Source: UMGS1975 sp959600905 (lineage in GTDB: Bacteria > Bacillota > Clostridia > Christensenellales > QAND01). From it: 64,000 nucleotides of DNA. A program made the position numbers and the translations under genes. Position 1 is the stretch's first letter. Each line of letters begins with the position of its first letter. The notes beneath the pieces were generated by a model, which worked only from the letters and a program-made list of their open reading frames with translations, had not been told where the DNA came from and searched no databases. Positions 15,467 through 25,239 of this stretch are shown here, one piece after another. Location: assembly GCA_959600905.1 (NCBI GenBank), contig CAUGNO010000004.1, forward strand, positions 1 to 64,000. Direction: 5' to 3'.

Positions 15467-16087
15467 TCATGAAAATTCCACTCGAAGGGTCATTTCGATG
15501 GTAGAAGAGAAATCATATTCCGCTTTTTGCAGAATCCCTGCTTCGTTTACATAAAACCGTTTGGTCAGCGCGTCAATGACAATAGGGGTCTGTTCATCGT
15601 CGCTGGCCAAGAGTAGGGCGTCCTGCGGCACGGTAACGGTATAGACAGTCAAGCTGTCCTGTTGGCTTGTAGAGATGCTGTTGATATCTTTTTGCTCCAG
15701 CGGGGCCAGATTCACACCGGCGATCTCCGATAGGGTCTGATAGCGGATCCTACTGTCGTACACTTCAAATTTGCCGGGGCTGTCCGCAATTTCACGATAC
15801 AGCACCTCATCTTGATATTTGTAGAGATTGCTGCTGCCCTCGGTTTCGTACTCCTCCCGGGTAAAGGCGGCGGACTTTCCCTCCAGTGTGTATTCGATGG
15901 TTTCCGCGGGGTAGGCCTCTCCTTGCTCTACATAGCTGAGCTGAAGAGTGCCGCCGGATGCGTTGTTGGCGGCTTCCAGTGCCTGATTCAGAGCTTGTAG
16001 ACTGGGGTCTGGCGCCTGTCCGCAGCCGATAAGGCAGACTGTAGCCAATAAAAGGCTCAGCAGCAAAGTACATACGCGTTTTTTCAT
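15467..16087 (-). CDS. Lipoprotein of unknown function
   Basis: A 206-residue exported lipoprotein. The signal peptide KKRVCTLLLSLLLATVCLIGC ends in the lipobox LIGC. The mature part reads like a mixed alpha/beta or beta-rich domain, with YTLEGKSAAFTREEYE and FYVNEAGILQKAEYDFSSTIEM. It recalls LolA-like or DUF4412-type lipid-binding proteins only in outline. An AAAGGAGCTCTCT site precedes the ATG. It is monocistronic, divergent from lepA. I do not recognise the family. Confidence 0.7.
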   Translation of the reverse strand: MKKRVCTLLLSLLLATVCLIGCGQAPDPSLQALNQALEAANNASGGTLQLSYVEQGEAYPAETIEYTLEGKSAAFTREEYETEGSSNLYKYQDEVLYREIADSPGKFEVYDSRIRYQTLSEIAGVNLAPLEQKDINSISTSQQDSLTVYTVTVPQDALLLASDDEQTPIVIDALTKRFYVNEAGILQKAEYDFSSTIEMTLRVEFS

Positions 16088-16231
16088 AGAGAGCTCCTTT
16101 CCGAATAGAAAAATCGGTAGAGTATTATAAGATTATACGATACATTTTCAGTTTTGGGAAATGTTTGCCTTTGCAAGGAATTTCCGCTATCATAAATAAA
16201 ATGGATGAATTGGCAGTTATGGGAGGATGGC

Positions 16232-18037
16232 ATGAGCAAGCATACCCAGGACAATATTCGCAATTTTTGTATTATTGCACATATAGATCACGGAAAATCT
16301 ACGCTGGCGGATCGCATGATAGAGATGACCGGCACCGTACAGCAGCGAGATATGCAAGAGCAGCTGCTGGATACGATGGAACTGGAAAAGGAACGCGGTA
16401 TTACCATCAAAAGCCAGTCGGTACGGATGAACTACACTGCAAAAGATGGGAAGCAGTATGTTTTTAATCTCATCGATACGCCAGGGCATGTGGACTTTAC
16501 CTATGAGGTTTCACGTGCGTTGGCGGCTTGCGAAGGCGCGCTGCTGGTGGTGGATGCGACCCAGGGCATAGAAGCGCAGACCTTAGCCAACGTTTACCTA
16601 GCCTTGGACAACGATTTGGAGATCGTGCCTGTTATTAATAAGGTGGATCTGCCGAGCGCGCAGCCGGAGGTGGTGAAGCACGAGATAGAACAGGATATTG
16701 GATTGGATACCTCGATGAGCCCGGAAATTTCCGCCAAGACAGGGCTGAATGTGGATCAGGTGCTGGAGGTGATTACAGAGCTGATCCCGCCGCCGGAGGG
16801 AGATGCGGACGCACCGCTCAAAGCGTTGATCTTTGACAGTTATTACGACAACTATAAAGGCGCAATCAGCTTTGTGCGTATCATTGACGGCGAATGCAGG
16901 CCGGGCATGCGCATCCGTATGATGGGTAGCAAAAAAGAGTTCGATGTGACGGAGGTAGGCGTATTCGCACCGCAGATGCGCAGCCGCGAGGTGTTGCGCG
17001 CCGGCGAGGTAGGATACATTGGCGCTTCCATCAAAAATGTGGCGGATACGCGCGTGGGCGATACAATCACCGACGCAGAGCACCCCACGGACGAGCCCTT
17101 GCCGGGCTATAAACGCGCGACCCCCATGGTATTTTGCGGGATCTATCCGGCGGATGGGGCGGACTATCCGGATCTTAATGATGCGTTGGAAAAGCTGCAA
17201 CTCAACGATGCCTCTATTTCCTTTGAAGCGGAAACGAGCGCAGCGCTGGGTTTTGGCTTTCGCTGCGGCTTTTTGGGGCTTTTGCATATGGAGATCGTAC
17301 AGGAGCGCCTGGAACGGGAATTCGACCTTTCCATTGTGACGACGGCTCCCAGCGTTATTTACCATGTGACAAAGACAGATGGTACGGAGCTGATCATAGA
17401 CAACCCCAGCAACCTGCCATCCGCTGCCGAGATCGATTTTATGGAGGAGCCGATGGTCAAAGCCACCATTATGGTGCCCAACGATTTCACCGGCCCGGTG
17501 ATGGAATTGTGCCAGGAAAAACGCGGCGTTTTCATAGATATGCAGTATATGGATGCGGGCAGGGTACAGATCTATTACCGCCTGCCGCTCAATGAGATCA
17601 TCTACGATTTCTTCGATGCGCTAAAAAGCCGCAGCCGCGGCTACGCGTCGTTTGACTATGAAATAGAGGGCTATGAAAAGGCTGATCTAGTCAAATTGGA
17701 TATTTTGTTAAACGGAGAAGTATGCGATGCGCTTTCCATCATCGTACATAGAGACAGGGCGTATGCGCGCGGACGTTCGATTGCAGAAAAGCTAAAGGAT
17801 GTAATTCCGCGCCAGATGTTTGAAATCCCCATCCAGGCTGCTATTGGAGGGAAGATCATCGCCAGAGAAACCGTGAAGGCAATGCGCAAGGATGTTTTGG
17901 CAAAATGCTATGGCGGGGATATTTCGCGTAAGAAAAAGCTATTGGAAAAGCAAAAGGAAGGCAAAAAGCGTATGCGTCAGATTGGCAGCGTAGAGGTGCC
18001 GAGTGAAGCGTTTCTGGCAGTGCTGAAAATGGACTGA
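16232..18037 (+). CDS. lepA: Elongation factor 4 (LepA), ribosomal back-translocase GTPase
   Basis: A 601-residue translational GTPase. G1 is AHIDHGKSTL, G2 lies in ERGITIKS, G3 is DTPGHVDF, G4 NKVDLP and G5 SAKTG. The LepA-specific C-terminal domain ends near QIGSVEVPSEAFLAVLK. It binds ribosomes and acts in translation initiation or elongation under stress. The start is the ATG after GGGAGG; an upstream ATG at 16205 has no site. hemW follows after three bases, a common lepA-hemW operon in Firmicutes. Confidence 0.97.
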   Translation: MSKHTQDNIRNFCIIAHIDHGKSTLADRMIEMTGTVQQRDMQEQLLDTMELEKERGITIKSQSVRMNYTAKDGKQYVFNLIDTPGHVDFTYEVSRALAACEGALLVVDATQGIEAQTLANVYLALDNDLEIVPVINKVDLPSAQPEVVKHEIEQDIGLDTSMSPEISAKTGLNVDQVLEVITELIPPPEGDADAPLKALIFDSYYDNYKGAISFVRIIDGECRPGMRIRMMGSKKEFDVTEVGVFAPQMRSREVLRAGEVGYIGASIKNVADTRVGDTITDAEHPTDEPLPGYKRATPMVFCGIYPADGADYPDLNDALEKLQLNDASISFEAETSAALGFGFRCGFLGLLHMEIVQERLEREFDLSIVTTAPSVIYHVTKTDGTELIIDNPSNLPSAAEIDFMEEPMVKATIMVPNDFTGPVMELCQEKRGVFIDMQYMDAGRVQIYYRLPLNEIIYDFFDALKSRSRGYASFDYEIEGYEKADLVKLDILLNGEVCDALSIIVHRDRAYARGRSIAEKLKDVIPRQMFEIPIQAAIGGKIIARETVKAMRKDVLAKCYGGDISRKKKLLEKQKEGKKRMRQIGSVEVPSEAFLAVLKMD

Positions 18038-18040
18038 GCC

Positions 18041-19183
18041 ATGCAGCAAACGGCGGCAATTTATATCCATGTGCCATTTTGCAAGAGCAAATGCCGGTAT
18101 TGCTCCTTTGTTTCGGCATCCTCCTATGCGCCTGAAACAATGGACGTATATTTGCAGCGCGTCAAAGAGGAATTGACGCAGCAGGCAGAGCCATTTTCTG
18201 CCTACCGAATCGAAAGCATCTTTTTTGGGGGAGGAACGCCTTCGCTGCTGCCAAGGCGGGCGATTCCAGCGCTTCTATCGGTGATACGGGAGAAATACAC
18301 GCTACTGGCAGACTGTGAAGTGACCTGCGAAGCGAACCCGGATTCTTTTGATTTGGATTTGGCCCGATCTTGGGCAGACGCTGGGGTGAATCGGGTATCG
18401 CTGGGATGCCAAGCGGTGCAGGCGACGCTGTTGACGCTTCTTGGACGCCCGCATACAGCAGAGCAGGCGCGCTCGGCGATTCGCATTGCCAGGCAGGCGG
18501 GCATTGAGCGCGTGAATCTGGATCTTATTTATGGCATTCCCACGCAGACACTGGGACAGTGGGAGGAAAGCCTGCGCTTTTTGCTGGAAGAAGGAGTGCA
18601 GCATGTATCGTCCTATGCTCTCTCTTTGGAGAAGGGGACGCCGTTGTATGCCGATGTGCAGGCTGGAAAGCTGGCTATGCCGGATGAGGACTTTATGGCG
18701 GATTGTTATGAACGCATAGAGCCGATGGTTCGCCCTTACGGCCTAACGCCCTATGAGATCAGTAACTTTGCCGTGCCTGGGCAGGCGTGCAGACATAATT
18801 TGGTATACTGGCGAAACGGGGTATACCTAGGCTGCGGACCGGCGGCACACGGAGCCAACGATCTGCATGGCTGGCAACGCACGCGGAATACAGACAGCAT
18901 GGAGGTATACTTAAAAAGTGGCCCGATGACACAGACGGAGCAGATTCCCCTGGAGGAGGAAATGTTTGAAACCGTAATGCTGGGCACACGGCTGAGGCAG
19001 GGAGTGGATCTTGCTGCGTTTGAAAGACGGTTCGGCATAAGCCTGTCGCAGGCGTATCCCAAAGCGGTACCAGCCTGTTTGGCAAGAGGGTGGGCGGTAA
19101 TAGGGCGCGGCTATTTTGCCCTAACGCCACAGGTATGGTACTTGCAAAACGCCGTATTGCAGCTTTTTATGGAACGGCAATGA
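18041..19183 (+). CDS. hemW: HemW-like radical SAM haem chaperone
   Basis: A 380-residue radical SAM protein. The [4Fe-4S]-SAM motif is PFCKSKCRYCSF near residue 12, followed by FFGGGTPSLL and the VSLGCQA segment. The extra cysteine of true HemN coproporphyrinogen oxidases (CxxxCxxCxC) is absent: the motif ends CRYCSF, so HemW (haem insertion into respiratory enzymes) fits better. C-terminal HemN domain is present (YEISNFAVPGQACRHNLVYW). It is translationally linked to lepA. Confidence 0.9.
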   Translation: MQQTAAIYIHVPFCKSKCRYCSFVSASSYAPETMDVYLQRVKEELTQQAEPFSAYRIESIFFGGGTPSLLPRRAIPALLSVIREKYTLLADCEVTCEANPDSFDLDLARSWADAGVNRVSLGCQAVQATLLTLLGRPHTAEQARSAIRIARQAGIERVNLDLIYGIPTQTLGQWEESLRFLLEEGVQHVSSYALSLEKGTPLYADVQAGKLAMPDEDFMADCYERIEPMVRPYGLTPYEISNFAVPGQACRHNLVYWRNGVYLGCGPAAHGANDLHGWQRTRNTDSMEVYLKSGPMTQTEQIPLEEEMFETVMLGTRLRQGVDLAAFERRFGISLSQAYPKAVPACLARGWAVIGRGYFALTPQVWYLQNAVLQLFMERQ

Positions 19184-19232
19184 AGGATAGGCACCTGATT
19201 GCGGGTGGCTAGATGATTCCAGGAGAACGAGG

Positions 19233-19721
19233 ATGGATAAGCAAGAGATCTATAACTTGCTGGAGAATAGGCACCTCTGGCACAAGGTTTTTACCCATAA
19301 GGCCGTATACAACATGGCGGAGATGGTTGCCGTATCGCTGCCTTATCCAGAAGCCGATGCAAAAAATTTATTTGTCAGGGATGATAAGAAGCAACAGTAT
19401 TATCTGATGACTGTACAGGGAAACAAGCGGGTTAATTTGAAAGAGTTTAGGAAGAAAAACAATACGCGGCCTCTGTCCTTTGCCTCTGAAGAAGAACTGA
19501 TGGCGATCCTAGGGCTTTTTCCAGGGGCGGTGACGCCTTTGGGCCTTTTGAATGATACGGAGCACAAGGTACAGTGTTTCATCGACAGGGCATTTTTGGA
19601 TGCATCCGGGATCATTGGGGTGCATCCAAACGACAATACAGCCACCGTATTCCTGAAAACAAGGGATCTTATAGAGATGATTCAAATGAATGGCAATGTG
19701 GTACAAATATCAGATTTTTAA
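19233..19721 (+). CDS. ProX-type prolyl-tRNA editing deacylase
   Basis: A 162-residue protein of the INS/YbaK superfamily. It hydrolyses mis-acylated tRNA-Pro (probably Ala-tRNA-Pro) in trans. Family features are KNLFVRDDKKQQYYLM near residue 45, with the conserved Lys, and GAVTPLGLLND near 100. The C-terminal GVHPNDNTATVFL is also typical. Such free-standing editors complement ProRS lacking the insertion domain. It has an AGGAG site and a terminator. A second INS-family protein (YbaK) is encoded near 61.5 kb. Confidence 0.85.
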   Translation: MDKQEIYNLLENRHLWHKVFTHKAVYNMAEMVAVSLPYPEADAKNLFVRDDKKQQYYLMTVQGNKRVNLKEFRKKNNTRPLSFASEEELMAILGLFPGAVTPLGLLNDTEHKVQCFIDRAFLDASGIIGVHPNDNTATVFLKTRDLIEMIQMNGNVVQISDF

Positions 19722-19746
19722 GAAGCAGAAACAAACCAACGGATAT

Positions 19747-19785
19747 AAAAAAGAGCCGCACAGACTGTATGCAGGCTCCTTTTTA
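19747..19785 (+). terminator. Terminator of the ProX-type gene
   Basis: GAGCC-GCA pairs with TGC-A-GGCTC, then CTTTTTAT. The A run on the other side allows use by the convergent HAD gene. Confidence 0.65.
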
Positions 19786-19797
19786 TAAGCGGGGTAA

Positions 19798-20601
19798 TCA
19801 GTCGATCCAACCAAAATGCTTACAGGCATATTCGATACCGTCTTCGTCCGAGCGTTTGGTTACAAACGTTGCCTTGCGCTTTAACGCCTCAATGCCATTT
19901 CCCATGGCAATACTCGTCCATTCAGGGCGAAACATCTTCAAATCGTTTTTGCCGTCGCCAAAGACGACAACGTCTTGATAAGGAGCATGAAGGGTATCCA
20001 TCATCCGGCGAATGCCGACGGATTTATCGTCTGGCTCTACAAAAATGTACTCTTTATGGTAACGGGCAAAGGGAAGCTGGGAAAGAAGCGGAAGCTGAGA
20101 TTCCTGTTCTTCAAGGCAGGCCACGTATACCTTGTAGATAACGGTAGCCTTTGTATAATCAAAATCCGGCGCGATCAGCGTTTTCATGAAAGTGTCATGA
20201 GTGGCTTCCCAAAATGTGCCGTCTTTACAGGTGCGATAGGGTAAATTCCCGGTAGACACACCCCAGGGGAACCCCTTCTTTTCACAATCTGCGATGAGCT
20301 GCTTGCAAAGCGCTAGCGGAAGGGGAACGATTTCTACGATCTTACCGCCGATGGTAATGCCGTTGCCGCCATCGCTGACAACATTATCGAACCCGAGCGC
20401 CTTGGTATACTCCAAAGCCTTGGCTTGGCTGCGTCCAGTGGCAATGCAGACAAAGTGTCCCTTGGCACGCAACGCTTCTAGGGTGCGGATGGTAGACTTC
20501 GGCACAATGCCGCCAGGATTTTCGGTGGTTAAGGTGCCGTCGATATCAAAGAAGAAGTATTTTTTACGGGCCGGTTGTGTTTGCGCCCCAACATGCTCCA
20601 T
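19798..20601 (-). CDS. Cof-type HAD hydrolase
   Basis: A 267-residue HAD phosphatase. Motif I FFFDIDGTLTT holds the nucleophile Asp, motif II is CIATGRS, and motif IV is VVFGDGKNDLKMF with the Mg ligands. The cap is type IIB (Cof/YbjI-like). It probably dephosphorylates sugar phosphates or flavin precursors; substrate not predictable. The start is the ATG after GAAAGG; the reading frame is open further upstream without a ribosome site. Confidence 0.88.
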   Translation of the reverse strand: MEHVGAQTQPARKKYFFFDIDGTLTTENPGGIVPKSTIRTLEALRAKGHFVCIATGRSQAKALEYTKALGFDNVVSDGGNGITIGGKIVEIVPLPLALCKQLIADCEKKGFPWGVSTGNLPYRTCKDGTFWEATHDTFMKTLIAPDFDYTKATVIYKVYVACLEEQESQLPLLSQLPFARYHKEYIFVEPDDKSVGIRRMMDTLHAPYQDVVVFGDGKNDLKMFRPEWTSIAMGNGIEALKRKATFVTKRSDEDGIEYACKHFGWID

Positions 20602-20718
20602 AGGTTTCAGGCCTTTCTGTGCATTGTTCCTATTCAAAGGACATAGAACATTACTGAAAGAAAATGTAGCATGGATGGCAATGGCTTTCAAGGCACAGAA
20701 ATGTAAGCATTGGAAATT

Positions 20719-21462
20719 TCATAAAAATTCCTTTGTATCGCAATGGGGACAAAAGGAAAGTCCGGATTTTTTTGCCTGGGCATGCTGGTCTTTACGAGGT
20801 ACGCGGTACAATCGGCCGTCTTTACAAAAGCGCGCGCCTGTCTGTTTAAAGAAAAAGGGCACCTGATGCGCGATACATTGCCGACGCAGCGATTCAATCC
20901 ATTGCAGGTCGCATACGCGTGCCTGAGGCCCGGATTCGCCGCCAGCAGTGACCTTTTCAATCTGCCCAGTGGAGAGCGCATGGGACAAATCGACAGGCTC
21001 TAAGAGCGGTTCACAGATGATTTCTCTATGGCGCAGAGGGGCGGATAAAAGCAAGGGAATGCGTTCATCAGCGCGCTGTTGATCCTCACAGGTAGCACAG
21101 ATCGTGACGTTTTCATACCCATCGCCCCAGTTGCCGGGAAGGGAAACAAAAAAACGATCGATACGTTTGGTGATGATATAAAAATGAAGATCACGCCGTA
21201 AATCCATCATCGACCAGGCCTCGGCCCGCCATACGTCCGCCTGATCCAAGAAAAAATCCGAGCTAAAGCAGGTATACAGCGTGGTGCCGGCGGGCACTTT
21301 ATAAGATCCGTCTCGCTTCTTTGCAAGAGGCAGACGGAAGGTACTGTTTAGCACGGCCAGGGAACTATCACGCTGATATAGAGCGTCCCGGCGATATACG
21401 TAGCAATTTTGACAGCCAGGGCTGATTTTTACGCATCCGTGCCATGGATTCCACAGAGGCAT
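20719..21462 (-). CDS. DUF5131 (phage Gp37/Gp68-like) protein
   Basis: A 247-residue protein that begins MPLWNPWHGCVKISPGCQNC. These cysteines and the following CYVYRR are the signature of DUF5131, a radical-SAM-like family once named for phage proteins Gp37/Gp68. The middle reads LHFYIITKRIDRF, VTICATCEDQQRADERIPLLL and VTAGGESGPQARVCD, all typical. Its activity is unknown. A C-terminal SFCPHC pair may add a metal site. The start lies behind GGAGGTG. Monocistronic. Confidence 0.85.
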   Translation of the reverse strand: MPLWNPWHGCVKISPGCQNCYVYRRDALYQRDSSLAVLNSTFRLPLAKKRDGSYKVPAGTTLYTCFSSDFFLDQADVWRAEAWSMMDLRRDLHFYIITKRIDRFFVSLPGNWGDGYENVTICATCEDQQRADERIPLLLSAPLRHREIICEPLLEPVDLSHALSTGQIEKVTAGGESGPQARVCDLQWIESLRRQCIAHQVPFFFKQTGARFCKDGRLYRVPRKDQHAQAKKSGLSFCPHCDTKEFL

Positions 21463-21601
21463 AGGCAAGGCACCTCCAAAATCAGATATAAGTACTGTAA
21501 CACAGCATAAAAATTGCAGCAAATCAATGCGGCGGGCAGTTCGAAGTGTGATATCATGGAAATATTGTAAAAGGTATGATGTATAGGGGGAGGAACAAGC
21601 T

Positions 21602-22525
21602 TTGGGACAGGTTCTGCAAAAGGCATTGGGATGTATATTTGCCATTGCGCTGGGATATGTGCTCAAGCGGCTGGGCTTTTTCCAGGCAAAGGAAAAAGAG
21701 ACCATCAAAAAAATTACGCTGAATATCACGCTGCCGGCAGCGGTGATTACCTCTTTTGCGGGGTTTCAGCCGGAGGCGCAGCTATATCTGCTGATTCTTT
21801 TAGGGCTGGGCGCCAATTTGCTCTTTCTGGCGATGGGGATGTTGCTGGGCCGGAATAAAGACAAGGCGACCAAGGTTTTTTATATGAATAACTGCCCGGG
21901 ATACAACATCGGCGCTTTTACCATGCCGTTTGTGCAAAACTTCTTAGGCGCTTTCGGGATGGTGGTCACATGCCTGTTTGATATGGGGAATTCTGTGATG
22001 TGTACCGGCGGCACCTATGCCCTGACCTCTGCCAAAACGGGGGAAAGCAAGACCTCGGCCAAGGCGGTGGCAAAGACAATGCTTTCTTCCGCTCCGTTTG
22101 ACGTCTATTGTATTATGATTGTCGTGGCGCTGCTGGGTCTGCCGCTGCCGGAGGCGCTGATTTCCGTAACGAGCTTTGTAGGCAATGCCAACGGATTCTT
22201 GGCAATGCTCATGATTGGTATGATGTTTGAAATGCAGTTTCAGCCGCAGCATCTCAAGCAAACGGGGGTGGTGCTGCTCATCCGATATGCTGGCGCAGCG
22301 CTGCTGGCGATGCTGTTTTATTTTGTACTTCCATTTTCGCTGAAAATACGCCAGGTCTTGGTACTGCTATGCTTTGCGCCCATTCCCTCCATTTCTCCAG
22401 TTTTTACCGGACGTTGCGGCGGAGATGAGGGGCTATCCAGCTTTGCTGCCTCCATTTCGATTTTAATCAGTATTGCCATTATGACGATGCTGGTTGTTAC
22501 CATGGGCCTGGGGACGGGCGCATAA
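21602..22525 (+). CDS. AEC-family (auxin efflux carrier-like) transporter
   Basis: A 307-residue membrane protein with about ten helices. The two inverted halves carry the usual unwound segments (NITLPAAVITSFAGF in the first half; VLLCFAPIPSISPVF in the second). AEC permeases move malate, other dicarboxylates or amino acids. It starts at TTG nine bases after GGGGAGG. It is followed directly by a terminator and the remains of a GNAT gene. Substrate unknown. Confidence 0.85.
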   Translation: MGQVLQKALGCIFAIALGYVLKRLGFFQAKEKETIKKITLNITLPAAVITSFAGFQPEAQLYLLILLGLGANLLFLAMGMLLGRNKDKATKVFYMNNCPGYNIGAFTMPFVQNFLGAFGMVVTCLFDMGNSVMCTGGTYALTSAKTGESKTSAKAVAKTMLSSAPFDVYCIMIVVALLGLPLPEALISVTSFVGNANGFLAMLMIGMMFEMQFQPQHLKQTGVVLLIRYAGAALLAMLFYFVLPFSLKIRQVLVLLCFAPIPSISPVFTGRCGGDEGLSSFAASISILISIAIMTMLVVTMGLGTGA

Positions 22526-22528
22526 AAT

Positions 22529-22557
22529 AAAAGACGCCGATTTTCGGCGTCTTTTAT
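22529..22557 (+). terminator. Terminator of the AEC gene
   Basis: AAAAGACGCCGA-TTT-TCGGCGTCTTTT. Confidence 0.85.
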
Positions 22558-23040
22558 CTTGTAAGCGCATACATTTTCATATCAAGCACCGCTCCGTTTT
22601 TTACGGCATTGTGCCTGAGCGTGCCTTCATACACAAAGCCGTTTTTTTCCAAGACACGGCAGGATGCCGCATTATAGGCAAACGGCCCTGCAAAAATGCG
22701 CAGCAGGTTTGTCGACTTAAACAGAAGTTGGCAGATCTTACGCATGGCCTTGGTAGCGATGCCCTATCCCCAATAGGGTTCTCCTACATAATAGCCCAGA
22801 TCTGCGGTACGGAAGTGCATATTTTCTTTTCGGTATGCGGAGATGCTGCCGGCAAGCCGACCATCCGCAAGAATGGCAAAGGCGTAAACCGAATGTGGGT
22901 CGGTATTGATGAGAGGGCGGAGAAAGGCATGGGCGTCATCCACTGTGTAGGGATATGTACATTGCGGTTGTTTGCAATGGCAGCCAAGGACGGATGGAAA
23001 CCGACAAGGCGATCAACTCCTCGGCTTGTTCTTAACAAGG
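22554..23040 (-). pseudogene. GNAT (RimJ/RimL-type) acetyltransferase, decayed
   Basis: The minus strand encodes a recognisable GNAT protein in pieces. The C-terminal part RKICQLLF...YNAASCRVLEKNGFVYEG is intact. The middle reads YPYTVDDAHAFLRPL and ISAYRKENMHFRTADLGYYV, then GEPYWG, a TAG stop (22764-22766) where Lys or Gln is normal, then GIATKAM. The N-terminal part (SIRPW and SLAAIANNRNV) lies in other frames, so at least one or two frameshifts occur near 22950-23010. The gene looks inactive; sequencing error is possible for a single lesion but not for all of them. Confidence 0.7.
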
Positions 23041-23073
23041 AGCATAGCACACAAAGGCACCATAAGCCAAGAT

Positions 23074-23724
23074 TCATACAAAGGAGATAGGTGCGCCTTG
23101 GGAAAATACATCGGGGCCGGCAATCAATACCTTGGCCTGCGGATGCATCAGCACCAGCATATGACGCATCGCAGATTGCGGTAAGGAAATGCAGCCCTTT
23201 GTAGCGCGGCCAACGCCGCAGTGTAAAAAGATGGCGCTTCCCTTGTTGGGTACGCAAGCTGCATTGTATGCCAGAGACAGTGCATAGGCATAGGCGGCGC
23301 GCTGGCTGAAAAGATGCTCGGCGCTCTGCCAATCGGGCAAGATGGCCTCATCCATGCACACAAAACGATTGTAATACCGGCTTTTTGGATCGTCTACCCA
23401 GTAGTGAGAGGGTGTGAGCTGCGTATAGGAAAGGCGGGTGCCGGGATCTGGCAGCACCCCGAAGGCATGGCCTATAGGGAAAAGTCCTATGGGGGTCTTT
23501 CCATCGCCTTCCTTTTCCTTGCCAAGGCCGCGAAGCCCAGTTCGGCAGGGGCAGGAGAAGCGCTGCATGAAAACATGGCCATACTGCTGAAACAGGGTGG
23601 CACGGCCTACCGTATCATGCGAGACAATGACAAGCAGCTGAGGCGATTTCTGTGCTTCTGGGTAATACGCCAACAATTTAGTAAGAAAATGCTGATTCAT
23701 GATGCATTTTATGCGATTTTCCAT
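23074..23724 (-). CDS. L,D-transpeptidase family (YkuD-like) protein
   Basis: A 216-residue protein with the YkuD catalytic motif HCGVGRATKGCISLPQ near residue 165, in which the Cys is the nucleophile. The GDGKTPIGLFPIG segment near 75 is the conserved substrate-side loop. Members cross-link or trim peptidoglycan, or are carboxypeptidases of similar fold. No signal peptide is evident, and the start is uncertain (an ATG eight codons later is possible; neither has a good ribosome site). It is divergent from the MATE gene. Confidence 0.8.
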   Translation of the reverse strand: MENRIKCIMNQHFLTKLLAYYPEAQKSPQLLVIVSHDTVGRATLFQQYGHVFMQRFSCPCRTGLRGLGKEKEGDGKTPIGLFPIGHAFGVLPDPGTRLSYTQLTPSHYWVDDPKSRYYNRFVCMDEAILPDWQSAEHLFSQRAAYAYALSLAYNAACVPNKGSAIFLHCGVGRATKGCISLPQSAMRHMLVLMHPQAKVLIAGPDVFSQGAPISFV

Positions 23725-23818
23725 CCAAAAATGACGAACAGCGAGCTTGCAAGAAAAAAGAAGCCGGACGTATACTGAAAAAAGGGAATTTTCTCATAGG
23801 GGCAGGGGGAAGAGTACT

Positions 23819-25213
23819 GTGCAGCTTTTGAATGTATCTCGTATCCTGAAAAATACGCCGTCGGAGGGAGAGCTTCCTTCCGTCAAACAGTTTATCAAAC
23901 GCACTTTTCTCATTGCATGGCCATCTACACTGGAATCATTTTTGATTTCCTTGGTCAGCCTGGTGGATATCATCATGGTCAGTACACTCGGCACGAGCGC
24001 CATTGCCTCCGTAGGGCTGACCACGCAGCCGAAATTCATCGGCCTGGCGGTATTTTTATCGCTCAACGTGGCGGTATCTGCTTTGGTAGCGCGCCGGTAT
24101 GGAGAAAAGGACCAGGAAAGAGCAAACCGAATTCTTGGGCAGGCGTTGGTGCTGACCTTGGGGCTAACGGCCATCATCAGTGTGCTGTGTGTAGCATTTG
24201 CAGATCCGATCCTGCATCTGGCAGGCTCCGCGCCGGATACGCATGAGGATGCGGTCGCGTATTTTCGCATCATCATGGGCGGCATGGTATTCAACGTGCT
24301 GACGATGCTGGTAAACGCTGCACAGCGCGGCGTTGGCAATACAAAGATCGCCATGCGTACAAATATGGTGTCCAATGCTGTCAACGTGGTGTTTGACTAT
24401 CTGCTCATTGGCGGCCATTTTGGGTTTCCCAAGCTGGGCGTGGCGGGGGCGGCCGTCGCCACAGTGTTGGGTACTGTATGCGCGTTTATCATGTGTTTGT
24501 TTTCACTGATGAAAAAAGGAATGTTTTTGGATCTGCGAAAAATACTACGATCCTGGCGGTTCGACAAAAAGACGCTGGGCTCAATTTTCAATATTGGTTC
24601 CAGCACGTTTGTGGAGCAAATATTCTTGCGCGTAGGGTTTTTGACCTATGCAATCATCGTAGCCAATTTAGGCACGGTGGCTTTTGCCGCGCATCAAGTG
24701 GGTATGAATATCATGACGATCTCCTTTTCCTTTGGCGATGGGCTGTCCGCTGCCGCAGTGGCCCTTATTGGGCAAAGCCTGGGCGAAAAAAGGCCGGATA
24801 AAGCGAAGATTTACGGCTCTGTCTGCCAGCGGTTTGGCCTTACCTGTGCGCTGTGCTTATCGCCCATCTACCTGATATTTGGAAGAAATATATTTTCCTG
24901 GTTCTCGTCGGATGGACAGATTTTGGCCTATGGCGCGATGATTATGACCATTATGACATTTGTTGTATTTTTGCAGATTTCTCAGGTAATCTATTCCGGC
25001 TGCCTGCGCGGTGCCGGGGATACGCGCTATACTGCGTTTGTATCTCTGATCTCGGTTGCCATCATCCGCCCGCTCAGCGGTTACCTATTATGCTATCCAA
25101 TGGGATTGGGCCTGCTTGGCGCTTGGCTGGGTCTGCTGTTTGATCAGTTCATGCGCTTTGTGATGACGGCGGTTCGGTTCGTACATGGCCATTGGATGCA
25201 TATCCACATCTAA
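23819..25213 (+). CDS. MATE-family efflux transporter
   Basis: A 464-residue, twelve-helix transporter. The family motifs are visible: IAWPSTLESFLISLVSLVDIIMVSTLG in helix 1-2, ALVARRYGEKDQERANRI, and the second-half equivalents ALIGQSLGEKRPDKA. It would export cationic drugs or metabolites against Na+ or H+. The GTG start nine bases after AGGGGGA is chosen; a TTG at 23747 would add an unlikely polar tail. The gene is followed by the valS T-box leader. Confidence 0.9.
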   Translation: MQLLNVSRILKNTPSEGELPSVKQFIKRTFLIAWPSTLESFLISLVSLVDIIMVSTLGTSAIASVGLTTQPKFIGLAVFLSLNVAVSALVARRYGEKDQERANRILGQALVLTLGLTAIISVLCVAFADPILHLAGSAPDTHEDAVAYFRIIMGGMVFNVLTMLVNAAQRGVGNTKIAMRTNMVSNAVNVVFDYLLIGGHFGFPKLGVAGAAVATVLGTVCAFIMCLFSLMKKGMFLDLRKILRSWRFDKKTLGSIFNIGSSTFVEQIFLRVGFLTYAIIVANLGTVAFAAHQVGMNIMTISFSFGDGLSAAAVALIGQSLGEKRPDKAKIYGSVCQRFGLTCALCLSPIYLIFGRNIFSWFSSDGQILAYGAMIMTIMTFVVFLQISQVIYSGCLRGAGDTRYTAFVSLISVAIIRPLSGYLLCYPMGLGLLGAWLGLLFDQFMRFVMTAVRFVHGHWMHIHI

Positions 25214-25239
25214 TCCGGTGTTGACAATTTCACACGGTT

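Noticed and set aside
16598..17365. Long minus-strand reading frame of 255 codons inside lepA
   Set aside because: It is antisense to a strongly conserved gene, has no ribosome site and no recognisable motif; a frame shadow.
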